DNA of 12,001 bases from Candidatus Nealsoniibacteriota bacterium (GTDB lineage: Bacteria > Patescibacteriota > Minisyncoccia > Minisyncoccales > GWA2-38-27), in assembly GCA_016867195.1 (NCBI GenBank), contig VGKE01000002.1, forward strand, positions 1 to 12,001, written 5' to 3'. The notes under the pieces were generated by a model. That model saw only the letters and a program-made list of their open reading frames with translations, was not told the DNA's origin and did not search any database. Below are positions 6,661 to 12,001 of this stretch, one piece after another. The translations under genes and the position numbers were made by a program. Position 1 is the first letter of the stretch; each line of letters begins with the position of its first letter.

Positions 6661-6987
6661 TTAATGAGTATTCCCACCATTGATAGTAAACACCTCATCA
6701 AGACAGGTTATCTCAAAAATCCCCAGTGTTTTTGGCCTGACGTTTACCAGAGACAGACGTCTCCTCCTTGCTTCCAACACCTCCCGCAATTCCACCATCT
6801 TGCCAAGAGTCCCTGCCCGAACGATTCCAACATCAGAAAAATCAAGCGTTATATCAACGCCAATATCAACGCCATCGCCTTCTTCAAAGAAGAAAAGGAC
6901 AATCTCAATGATTTTTTCCAGCGCTGGCTCCCGGGGCAAGCCCAACAACAATACGTACTCTTCTTGGCAAGAATTGACCTGCTCCAT
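6661..6987 (-). CDS. STAS-domain protein (anti-sigma-antagonist-like)
   Basis: 108 residues from ATG 6987, chosen because AAGGAG (7000-6995) stands seven bases before it; an in-frame GTG at 7035 has no such site. The C-terminal half fits a STAS domain: VDITLDFSDVGIVRAGTLG, then LREVLEARRRRLSLVNV and IFEITCLDEVFTI, which matches the end pattern of SpoIIAA/RsbV-type proteins. Those proteins bind anti-sigma factors and are switched by serine phosphorylation. Here the usual DSSGLG motif reads RAGTLG (57-62), so the phosphorylated Ser is not conserved and classical kinase control is doubtful. The first 40 residues are acidic and hydrophobic and cover the first strands. No partner kinase or sigma gene is near. 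It is a single-gene unit with its own promoter and terminator. Confidence 0.7.
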   Translation of the reverse strand: MEQVNSCQEEYVLLLGLPREPALEKIIEIVLFFFEEGDGVDIGVDITLDFSDVGIVRAGTLGKMVELREVLEARRRRLSLVNVRPKTLGIFEITCLDEVFTINGGNTH

Positions 6988-7160
6988 ACACAAGCTCCTT
7001 CTCTTGAACAACCTTTTCTTGAACAACCTACTCACTCAACTCAACTATTTTTTACTTTTCAAAGAGCAATGCCTCCTACGATTAGCGAAAGACCTTTGTC
7101 GGCCTTCAGCGTTTAATAAAAAACGTCCCGACGAATTGGGGCATTAGGTTACCTAGTTTA
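6988..7160 (-). promoter_or_regulatory. long structured 5' leader of the STAS gene
   Basis: About 170 bases lie between the promoter and the start codon. On the minus strand AATGCC (7145-7140) can pair with a later GGCATT just after a GGAGG, and AAGGCC pairs with GGTCTT (6 bp, loop GACAAA, near 7106-7089). A short frame from ATG 7144 to TGA at 7108-7106 encodes MPQFVGTFFIKR. A 12-base direct repeat (TCTTGAACAACC on the plus strand, 7002-7013 and 7017-7028) lies just before the ribosome site. No known riboswitch class was recognised. Regulation through this leader is an inference. Confidence 0.35.
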
Positions 7161-7166
7161 GTTAGT

Positions 7167-7194
7167 ATATTAGCAAACCAAAAAGAGATGTCAA
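7167..7194 (-). promoter_or_regulatory. promoter of the STAS gene
   Basis: A perfect TTGACA (7194-7189), a 16-base spacer and TAATAT (7172-7167); TATACT (7169-7164) is an alternative -10 at 19 bases. It sits just past the stop codon of the HtrA-like gene and reads away from it. Confidence 0.65.
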
Positions 7195-7200
7195 GTGTGG

Positions 7201-7917
7201 TTAAAATCCGATGAATTCGCGAATAATTGGGACCAGGATGGCAATAACCTTGCCTTCGGAATCAATGGTGTTTAATCCCAGTAATTCACCTCTAATATTA
7301 AATAATGGGCTGCCGGCCAGAATATTTTTCTCAAAGATATTAGTCCCGATATTTTCAGACGTGAAAAATTTAATAATTCCCTCATTAACACTCTTAAAAT
7401 GGCTTTCTTTTCCAAAAAGAAAACCAACCAAAAAAACCCTCTCCCCCAATCTTAATCTTCCAAAATCAGCAAAACCAACTGTCGGCAGGTTTGTTTCTTC
7501 AAGTTTTACCAGGGCAAGATTGTTTTTTAAATCCCTTTTTAATACCTGGTAATTTGGGGTCTTGCCATCCACAAAAAAAGCAAAACTTTCGCCCTTGGGC
7601 AAAAGAGTGGCTAAGGTAATTATCAGACCGTCAGAAGTAAGAACAATACCCGAGCCCTCTAAAAATCTTCCCGCCCTGGTCCTGGTTCTTACTCCAACTA
7701 TTGATTTTTCAACTCTTTCAACCGCCTCCTGAAGGGCGATATTTTCTTGAATAATGGTTTCGTGTTTTTCAGTCAGATAAATCGGCGCCTGTTCTAAACG
7801 ATATTGGTAAAAAAGTGGCCTCTCTATGAAATAAGGCCAGAGAATCTGGTCGGCGAAAATCCCGCCCCCAATCCCGAAAATAAAAACAATGACAATTTTA
7901 AGAATATTTTTCAACAT
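7201..7917 (-). CDS. membrane-anchored HtrA/trypsin-like protein lacking the catalytic triad
   Basis: 238 residues: one membrane helix (about 5-23), a short helical linker, then a trypsin/HtrA-type beta-barrel domain without a PDZ domain. The fold is shown by GSGIVLTSDGLIIT (88-101), VDGKTPNYQVLKRD, NLALVKLEE, LRLGERVFLVGFLFG, VNEGIIKFF and SPLFNIRGELLGLNT. All three catalytic positions are changed: TNAHVV reads TLATLL (Thr 104 for His), DLAVLK reads NLALVK (Asn 133 for Asp), and GNSGGPL reads ILAGSPL (Ala 201 for Ser). It is therefore probably a pseudoprotease that binds rather than cleaves. The start codon overlaps the end of clpB by 20 bases, with GAAGG just upstream of the ATG, so the two are probably translationally coupled. 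A genuine HtrA-type gene seems to end at the right edge of the window. Confidence 0.8.
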   Translation of the reverse strand: MLKNILKIVIVFIFGIGGGIFADQILWPYFIERPLFYQYRLEQAPIYLTEKHETIIQENIALQEAVERVEKSIVGVRTRTRAGRFLEGSGIVLTSDGLIITLATLLPKGESFAFFVDGKTPNYQVLKRDLKNNLALVKLEETNLPTVGFADFGRLRLGERVFLVGFLFGKESHFKSVNEGIIKFFTSENIGTNIFEKNILAGSPLFNIRGELLGLNTIDSEGKVIAILVPIIREFIGF

Positions 7918-10606
7918 AGACCTTCTCTTTCTTCGGCATCCTTATTAAGTCGCCCGGGGTTCTGATAATAATTCCGCCGTCTTCTTTGTCAACCAATATT
8001 TCTTCGCCTGGCCGAACCAAACCCGTAACAATTTTCAGGGCCAAGGGATCAAGGACCTTTCGTTGAATGACTCTCTTTAATGGCCGGGCGCCCAAATTGG
8101 GATCAAAGCCCTCTTCAGCCAAAAGTTCTCTGGCTCGCTCACTAATCTTAATTTTGATATTTTTGGCTTCCAGCCGATTAGATACCTTTTTCAATTCCAG
8201 TTCAACAATTTTCTTAATCTCGGCTCTATCCAGATAATTAAAGATAATAATCTCGTCAACCCTGTTCAAAAACTCTGGTTTAAAATCCTCTCTTAAGGTC
8301 CCCATTACTTTTTCCTTCAAGGATTGCCTTTCTGCCCCATCTTTATCTTCCACAAAACCAAGAGAGCTTATCTGGGCAATATATTCCGAACCAATATTAG
8401 AGGTCATAATTAAAATAGTGTTTTTGAAAGAAGCGGTTCTGCCTTTGGCATCGGTTAAACGGCCATCTTCTAAAATCTGAAGCAAAATATTAAAAACATC
8501 AGGATGGGCTTTTTCCACCTCATCAAGTAAAATAACGCTATAAGGCCTTCTCCGAATTTTATCGGTCAACTGACCTCCTTCTTCATAGCCGACATAGCCG
8601 GGCGGCGAACCGATCATTTTAGAAACAGCATGTTTCTCCATATACTCTGACATATCTAAACGAACCAAAGCGTTTTCATCGTTAAACAAAAATTCTGCCA
8701 GGGCCCGGGCCGTCTCGGTCTTTCCAACGCCAGTGGGCCCTAAAAACATAAAAGAACCCAGGGGTCTATTTTCCTCGGAAATTCCGGCTCGGGAACGTCT
8801 AATAGCGTTAGAAATGGCTAAAATTGCCTCTTTTTGACCAATTACTCTTTTAGAGATTGTTTCTTCTATTTTTTCTAACTTTTTCGCCTCTTCTTCTATC
8901 AAGCGAGTCATCGGGATGCCGGTCCATTTGGAAACAACAAGCGCTACGTCTTCTTCTTCAATTTCCTCTTTTAAAATTCTTCCGTTTTTTTGAATGCGGG
9001 CTAATTTTTGCTCTGTCTGGCGAATCTCTTTTAATAGTTCCGGAATTTTACCGTATTTAATTTCAGCCACTTTTTGTAAATTCGTTTCTCTTTGAGCAAC
9101 TTCTGATTGAAAGGTTAAATCGTCCATTTCTTTTTTTAGGCCCTTGATTTTTTGGATTAAATCCTTTTCTGTTTTCCATTTTAATTCAAAAGCCCGGGTT
9201 TTCTCTTTTAAATCAGCCATTGTCCTGTTCAGGGCGATCAGTCGTCTTTTTGAACCCTCTTTCCCGATTGCCTCTTTCTCAACTTCTAACTTCTGGATTT
9301 CTCTTTTTAACTCTTCCAACTGACTGGGTTCTGATTCAATTTCCAAACGCAATGACGACATTGCTTCGTCCATTAAATCAACCGCTTTATCGGGCAGAAA
9401 ACGATCAGTAATATAGCGAGAAGATAATTCAGCCGCCGCTACCAGGGCAGAGTCCTTAATTCTTAATCCATGATGAACCTCATATTTCTCTTTGATTCCT
9501 CTTAAAATAGCAATTGTATCCTCAATTGTTGGCTCTTGAATATATATTGGCTGGAACCTTCTCTCTAAGGCCATATCTCTTTCAATATATTTCTGGTATT
9601 CTTTCAAGGTGGTAGCGCCAATTGCTTTTAGCTCCCCCTTGGCCAGGGCTGGTTTTAAAAGATTGGAAGCGTCTATCGCTCCCTCGGCAGCGCCGGCTCC
9701 AACTAAAGTATGGAGTTCGTCTATAAAAATAATGTATTTACCGTCTGCCCGATTGATTTCTTTAAGCAGGGCTTTTATTCTATCTTCAAATTCTCCCCGA
9801 TATTTTGTGCCGGCAATTAAGGCGCCTAAATCCAAGGCGATAATTTCTTTATCTCTTAATGATTCAGGGATATTTCCTTTTACAATTCTTCGAGCCAATC
9901 CTTCGGCAATAGCGGTCTTGCCAACTCCGGCCTCGCCGATTAAAACCGGGTTATTTTTTGTTCTCCGGGAAAGAACCTGCATTAAACGACGGATTTCATT
10001 ATCCCGACCAATTACCGGGTCAAGTTTACCCTGCTTGGCCAAATCGGTTAAATTACGGGTATATTTTTCAATCACCTGATATTTTGATTCCGGCTCCGGG
10101 TCGGTAATCCTGGCTCCCCCCCGAATTTCAGCCAAAATTCTCAAAACAAGGTTATAATCTAACTTACCAACCTCTAAAGTGGCTGCTCCCCCGTCTGATT
10201 TCAAAAAAGAGGCCTTTTCTAAAATCTCTTTTGCCCTTGTTTCAGAAATTATCAACCCTAAAAATAAATGCTCAACTGAAATAAACTCATCTCCCATTCT
10301 CATTGCCTCCTGCCTCGCCCTGTCTAAAACCTTAGCCATATCCTGGGTTAAATAAAACTGACCAAAGGTCTGAGGCGTGGCAATGGTGGGAAGTGTATTC
10401 AAAGCGGACCCGGCTCTCTTTTTTAAATTCTCCATATCTACGCCCAATCTTCTTAACAAAGTCAAAACCACGCTTTCTTCCTGAGAGAGTAAAGATAAAA
10501 GCAGGTGTAAAGCGTCAATTTGCTGCTGGCCCCTTTCTTGAGCAAGGGACTGAGCCATTAAAATCGCCTCCTGGGCCTTATGGGTAAAATTCGCTCCGGT
10601 CATCAT
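7898..10606 (-). CDS. clpB: ClpB-type AAA+ protein disaggregase
   Basis: 902 residues, about the length of ClpB. ClpB threads aggregated proteins through a hexameric pore, usually with DnaK. Domains: Clp N repeats (5-160: FTHKAQEAI, IDALHLLLSLL, VEHLFLGLII); D1 with Walker A GEAGVGKT 224-231, Walker B IIFIDEL 292-298 and pore loop KYRGEFE 268-274; a long coiled-coil middle domain (about 418-545) of ClpB type; D2 with Walker A GPTGVGKT 623-630, pore loop GYVGYEEGG 670-678, Walker B VILLDEV 691-697 and sensor 2 GARPLKR 839-845. Unusually, D2 also carries LGF at 749-751 in the place where ClpC has its ClpP-docking loop, so a ClpC-like role cannot be excluded. ATG 10606 is followed by a second ATG; neither has a clear ribosome site. 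It heads a two-gene unit with the HtrA-like gene. No CIRCE operator is visible. Confidence 0.93.
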   Translation of the reverse strand: MMTGANFTHKAQEAILMAQSLAQERGQQQIDALHLLLSLLSQEESVVLTLLRRLGVDMENLKKRAGSALNTLPTIATPQTFGQFYLTQDMAKVLDRARQEAMRMGDEFISVEHLFLGLIISETRAKEILEKASFLKSDGGAATLEVGKLDYNLVLRILAEIRGGARITDPEPESKYQVIEKYTRNLTDLAKQGKLDPVIGRDNEIRRLMQVLSRRTKNNPVLIGEAGVGKTAIAEGLARRIVKGNIPESLRDKEIIALDLGALIAGTKYRGEFEDRIKALLKEINRADGKYIIFIDELHTLVGAGAAEGAIDASNLLKPALAKGELKAIGATTLKEYQKYIERDMALERRFQPIYIQEPTIEDTIAILRGIKEKYEVHHGLRIKDSALVAAAELSSRYITDRFLPDKAVDLMDEAMSSLRLEIESEPSQLEELKREIQKLEVEKEAIGKEGSKRRLIALNRTMADLKEKTRAFELKWKTEKDLIQKIKGLKKEMDDLTFQSEVAQRETNLQKVAEIKYGKIPELLKEIRQTEQKLARIQKNGRILKEEIEEEDVALVVSKWTGIPMTRLIEEEAKKLEKIEETISKRVIGQKEAILAISNAIRRSRAGISEENRPLGSFMFLGPTGVGKTETARALAEFLFNDENALVRLDMSEYMEKHAVSKMIGSPPGYVGYEEGGQLTDKIRRRPYSVILLDEVEKAHPDVFNILLQILEDGRLTDAKGRTASFKNTILIMTSNIGSEYIAQISSLGFVEDKDGAERQSLKEKVMGTLREDFKPEFLNRVDEIIIFNYLDRAEIKKIVELELKKVSNRLEAKNIKIKISERARELLAEEGFDPNLGARPLKRVIQRKVLDPLALKIVTGLVRPGEEILVDKEDGGIIIRTPGDLIRMPKKEKVYVEKYS

Positions 10607-10615
10607 AATATATCT

Positions 10616-10644
10616 TTTTTAGCAAAAATCCTAAAAAAAATCAA
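10616..10644 (-). promoter_or_regulatory. possible clpB promoter
   Basis: TTGATT (10644-10639), a 17-base spacer and TAAAAA (10621-10616), ending nine bases before ATG 10606; TTGACT at 10649-10644 is an alternative -35. The -10 is weak. It stands back to back with cassette B. Confidence 0.35.
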
Positions 10645-10671
10645 GTCAAATGTTTGCTGTTTTTCACCTAT

Positions 10672-10701
10672 CCAAAATTCCTACGATCGTAGGAATTTTG
10701 G
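10672..10701. repeat. cassette B palindrome, copy upstream of the Cas2-like gene
   Basis: A perfect 30-base palindrome: CCAAAATTCCTA, then CGATCG, then the exact mirror. It ends 30 bases before the start codon of copy B. The inner 26 bases align with the cassette A palindrome (AAAAT, then Y C S T R, then CGATCG, then the mirror). Confidence 0.92.
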
Positions 10702-10725
10702 CATAGTAAATTTTTATGATAAAAT
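10698..10725 (+). promoter_or_regulatory. promoter of Cas2-like copy B
   Basis: TTGGCA (10698-10703), a 16-base spacer and TAAAAT (10720-10725), then six bases to ATG 10732; TATGAT at 10715-10720 is an alternative -10. The -35 straddles the end of the palindrome, as in cassette A. Confidence 0.55.
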
Positions 10726-10731
10726 AAAATA

Positions 10732-11271
10732 ATGTCAGATGTAACCAAAAAAATGTTATTGCTTTTATTGGGAGGGGTCGCTTTTGGTTACTCGTATACC
10801 CCTCAACGGCAATGGAAGATTCTCAAAGAAGTAGCAAGGGCCTGGAAAGAAATCAACAGAGAAAAACTAAAAAAGGAAATAAGAAATCTTTATCGCTCAA
10901 AACTAATCAAAAAGAAAGAAAATCCAGATGGTTCTTGTACCATAGTATTAACGGAAAAAGGGAAATTAAAGGCCCTAACCTATCACTTTGAGAAAATGAA
11001 AGTAGAAGGCGGAAAATGGGATGGAGAATGGAGACTGGTTATTTTTGATATCCCGGAAAATTTCAGGAAAGGGAGAGACGCCCTGCGAGATAAACTAAAA
11101 GAGATTGGTTTTTACGAACTTCAAAAAAGTGTTTTTGTTTTTCCTTACGAGTGCAAAAGCGAGATTGATTTTATTATAGAATTTTTCAATTTAAGAAAAT
11201 ATGTCCGTTTTGGAATTATGAACTCAATTGACAATGAACTTCATCTAAAGAAAATATTCAATTTAGTATAA
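10732..11271 (+). CDS. wHTH plus Cas2-fold protein (PaaX-like), copy B
   Basis: 179 residues, alignable to copy A without a gap and about 69% identical by eye. It has the same plan: a hydrophobic N-terminal helix (MLLLLLGGVAFGYSYTP), a winged-helix-like segment (about 25-88), and a C-terminal Cas2-like ferredoxin fold with WRLVIFDIPEN (Asp 106) and LGFYELQKSVF-type strands (here IGFYELQKSVFVFPYE, 125-140). LQKSVFVFP is an even closer match to Cas2 than in copy A. Differences concentrate at the N-terminus, in the helix 40-48 and around 92-99, while the core around residue 106 and the QKS strand is kept, which suggests purifying selection. ATG 10732 has a -10 box six bases upstream and no Shine-Dalgarno site. 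It stands alone, divergent from clpB, between two palindromes. Function is unknown; VapD-like or transposase-like activity or repression are all open. Confidence 0.87.
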   Translation: MSDVTKKMLLLLLGGVAFGYSYTPQRQWKILKEVARAWKEINREKLKKEIRNLYRSKLIKKKENPDGSCTIVLTEKGKLKALTYHFEKMKVEGGKWDGEWRLVIFDIPENFRKGRDALRDKLKEIGFYELQKSVFVFPYECKSEIDFIIEFFNLRKYVRFGIMNSIDNELHLKKIFNLV

Positions 11272-11279
11272 CCAGCTAT

Positions 11280-11309
11280 CCAAAATTCCTACGATCGTGA
11301 GAAATTGGG
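11280..11309. repeat. cassette B palindrome, copy downstream of the Cas2-like gene
   Basis: The left half, including the preceding CTAT and running through CGATCGT (11276-11298), is identical to the upstream copy (10668-10690) over 23 bases. The right half has decayed to GAGAAATTGGG. It begins eight bases after the stop codon. Confidence 0.8.
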
Positions 11310-11346
11310 ATTTATAAAAAGACCTGTAAAAAAATAAATAAAAAAT

Positions 11347-11377
11347 AAAAAAGGCGATTGGGGAAATCGCCGTTTTT
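11347..11377. terminator. bidirectional intrinsic terminator
   Basis: GGCGATT and AATCGCC (11353-11371) form a 7-bp stem with a GGGGA loop. A-rich sequence precedes it and GTTTTT follows, so it can end transcription of Cas2-like copy B on the plus strand and of the Cys-rich gene on the minus strand. Confidence 0.8.
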
Positions 11378-11404
11378 GCCGCTTCTCGGTCTTTGCCACA
11401 TTAA

Positions 11405-11608
11405 TCAAAGTCCAAGATGTTTTATGTCTTTAGTGTCTTTAGGCATTCTTCCTGAACCCTTGCAAACATAGCACGCCCCGCTACCCCAACAAGCCCGACA
11501 GGATTCTTTCTTCTCCTTGTCTCCTCCGCAATAGGAACAAACACCCGGCTTTTCTTTGCATGCGACACAACGACCGTCTCCTCTAACGTCAGTGAATATT
11601 ATTATCAT
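11405..11608 (-). CDS. small protein with four CxxC motifs (zinc-binding, DnaJ-like)
   Basis: 67 residues from ATG 11608, chosen because AGGAG (11620-11616) stands seven bases upstream; the longer in-frame start at 11638 lacks one. Four CxxC pairs at 14/17, 24/27, 37/40 and 46/49 could hold two zinc ions. The last two, CRACWGSG and CYVCKGSG, match the CxxCxGxG repeats of DnaJ zinc-finger domains, but there is no J domain. Such mini zinc fingers may bind unfolded protein, RNA or another protein; the role is not known. It is preceded by an attenuator-like leader with phenylalanine codons and followed by a bidirectional terminator, so it seems to be a regulated single-gene unit. Stop codon is TGA. 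Confidence 0.7.
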   Translation of the reverse strand: MIIIFTDVRGDGRCVACKEKPGVCSYCGGDKEKKESCRACWGSGACYVCKGSGRMPKDTKDIKHLGL

Positions 11609-11656
11609 ATCTTCTCTCCTTTCATGACATAAAGACAAAAGAACAAAAGAACTATC

Positions 11657-11684
11657 AAAAAAAACAGCCCTTATCAGAAGGGCT
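11657..11684 (-). terminator. attenuator-type terminator upstream of the Cys-rich gene
   Basis: On the minus strand AGCCCTT (11684-11678) pairs with AAGGGCT (11672-11666) around a five-base loop, then G and eight T (11664-11657). It lies between the leader ORF and the gene it precedes. Its first strand can alternatively pair with AAGGGCT-type sequence at 11733-11727, giving an antiterminator. Confidence 0.8.
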
Positions 11685-11708
11685 AACTTGGAACATTTAA
11701 TTTTTTAA

Positions 11709-11789
11709 TTATTTGAAACTCAAATCAGCCCTTTTCTTAAAAAAGGAAAAAAAGAAAGAATTGAAATTAGGGCTAATTTGTATTGTCAT
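11709..11789 (-). CDS. phenylalanine-rich leader peptide (attenuator)
   Basis: A 26-residue frame from ATG 11789 to TAA at 11711-11709. Residues 9-17 read FNSFFFSFF, six Phe in nine, which resembles the Phe runs of the pheA and pheST leader peptides of enterobacteria. Segment 1 (AGCCCT, 11774-11769) lies before the Phe codons and segment 2 (AAGGGCT, 11733-11727) after them. A ribosome stalled on Phe codons would cover segment 1 and free segment 2 to pair with segment 3. The codons lie in a T-rich tract, so chance cannot be excluded. The -10 box is only 11 bases upstream, so initiation is nearly leaderless. Confidence 0.55.
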   Translation of the reverse strand: MTIQISPNFNSFFFSFFKKRADLSFK

Positions 11790-11800
11790 AGTGTATTTTC

Positions 11801-11830
11801 TTTTTATCATCAAAGAAGCCGCCTTGTCAA
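11801..11830 (-). promoter_or_regulatory. promoter of the leader peptide and Cys-rich gene
   Basis: A perfect TTGACA (11830-11825), an 18-base spacer and TAAAAA (11806-11801); GATAAA at a 16-base spacing is an alternative. It reads directly into the leader peptide ATG at 11789. Confidence 0.6.
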
Positions 11831-11913
11831 CCCCGCACCTTTTAAGCACTGCGCTTTGCGCAAAAAATAAATTGTGCTCTAAAGGTGCGGGGTCAACCCC
11901 CCCGCGTAACCTT
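11831..11913. repeat. overlapping alternative hairpins after the HtrA-type gene
   Basis: CCCCGCACCTTT (11831-11842) pairs with AAAGGTGCGGGG (11880-11891), with AGCAC/GTGCT extending the stem and an inner TGCGC-TTT-GCGCA hairpin. The right arm instead can pair forward: AAGGT GCGGGG (11881-11891) with CCCCGC (11899 onward) and ACCTT, up to 11913. The two folds exclude each other. No U-run follows on the minus strand. It may end the upstream gene or be a REP-like repeat. Confidence 0.6.
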
Positions 11914-12001
11914 AATCACTTCGTTCGCCCAAGATTGCTTCAACGATCATCTCTTTGTTATTCCGCAAAATCTTCAAAATTATTTTATCTCCGGGGCTAT
12001 A
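11912..12001 (-). CDS. C-terminal end of an HtrA/DegP-type PDZ protein
   Basis: 29 residues enter from the right edge and stop at TAA (11914-11912). SPGDKIILKILRNNKE and then VEAILGERSD match the last strands of a PDZ domain as found at the end of HtrA/DegP-type serine proteases (pattern PGDxIxLxVxRxGK...VxLGER). Only this tail is visible, so the protease domain is inferred. If right, the organism has an active-type HtrA in addition to the triad-less one beside clpB. Confidence 0.55.
   Translation of the reverse strand, partial: YSPGDKIILKILRNNKEMIVEAILGERSD

Noticed and set aside
7115..7140. An intrinsic terminator for the HtrA-like gene (CGTCGGGACG followed by T-run on the minus strand).
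   Set aside because: The stem would be only three or four pairs with a very small loop, too weak to call.
6655..7147. Two overlapping plus-strand frames of about 150 residues opposite the STAS gene.
   Set aside because: They have low-complexity composition and no family pattern, whereas the minus strand shows a STAS pattern, a ribosome site, a promoter and a terminator.
7081..7150. A tRNA gene in the structured leader of the STAS gene.
   Set aside because: No GGTTCRA-type T-loop, no D-loop pattern and no acceptor stem of seven pairs could be found on either strand.
9609..10079. A 156-residue plus-strand frame opposite clpB.
   Set aside because: It mirrors the D1 ATPase region of clpB and has no recognisable motifs or promoter.
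10607..10671. A CIRCE (HrcA) operator at clpB.
   Set aside because: No TTAGCACTC-N9-GAGTGCTAA inverted repeat is present.
3323..11309. A CRISPR-Cas locus, because the two proteins look like Cas2.
   Set aside because: There is no repeat-spacer array, no cas1 and no effector; the proteins carry an N-terminal winged-helix-like region, and the palindromes come as single copies at gene ends.
1..12001. TGA read as glycine, as in Gracilibacteria and Absconditabacteria.
   Set aside because: The large conserved genes contain no in-frame TGA at conserved Gly positions, and the Cys-rich gene ends sensibly at TGA.

Overview
The window looks like chromosomal DNA from an AT-rich, small-genome bacterium of the Candidate Phyla Radiation (Patescibacteria, Parcubacteria-like). 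That placement is inferred from shortened housekeeping proteins (a 375-residue RarA), 178-179-residue wHTH/Cas2-fold proteins, a lamin-tail protein joined to a ComEA-type DNA-binding motif, and promoters whose -10 box lies only 6-7 nt before the start codon. The standard bacterial code fits: one gene ends in TGA, and no frame needs TGA read as an amino acid.

Layout: the end of a TPR-like gene (1-198); a frameshifted four-helix-bundle (S23/IVS-type) gene between imperfect inverted repeats (229-684); a RodA/FtsW-type peptidoglycan polymerase (715-1800); a gene-free stretch packed with nested palindromes (1801-2169); rarA on the minus strand (2170-3297); Cas2-like cassette A (3323-3975); a large membrane-anchored surface protein (4049-6490); a STAS-domain gene with its own promoter, long leader and terminator (6596-7194); an overlapping pair made of a ClpB-type disaggregase and a membrane-anchored, apparently inactive HtrA-like protein (7201-10606); Cas2-like cassette B (10672-11309); a small four-CxxC protein behind what looks like a phenylalanine-type transcription attenuator (11405-11830); overlapping hairpins; and the end of an HtrA/DegP-type PDZ protein (11912-12001).

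The most interesting pattern is the pair of Cas2-like cassettes. Two paralogous genes, about 69% identical by eye and alignable without gaps, lie far apart on opposite strands. Each has on both sides a palindrome centred on CGATCG. The two palindromes within a cassette match each other, while those of the other cassette are a diverged version of the same design. In both cassettes the promoter-side palindrome carries the -35 region of the gene, and in cassette A the far palindrome also carries the -35 box of rarA. This suggests a DNA-binding or DNA-processing protein that has diverged together with its own site, either as an autoregulated unit or as a small mobile cassette.

The second strong regulatory signal is upstream of the Cys-rich gene: a 26-codon leader with six Phe codons in nine positions, four alternately pairing segments, and a hairpin followed by eight U. 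The remaining genes form a plausible envelope and protein-quality set (RodA, ClpB, HtrA types, surface protein), but only clpB and the pseudoprotease are clearly co-transcribed.
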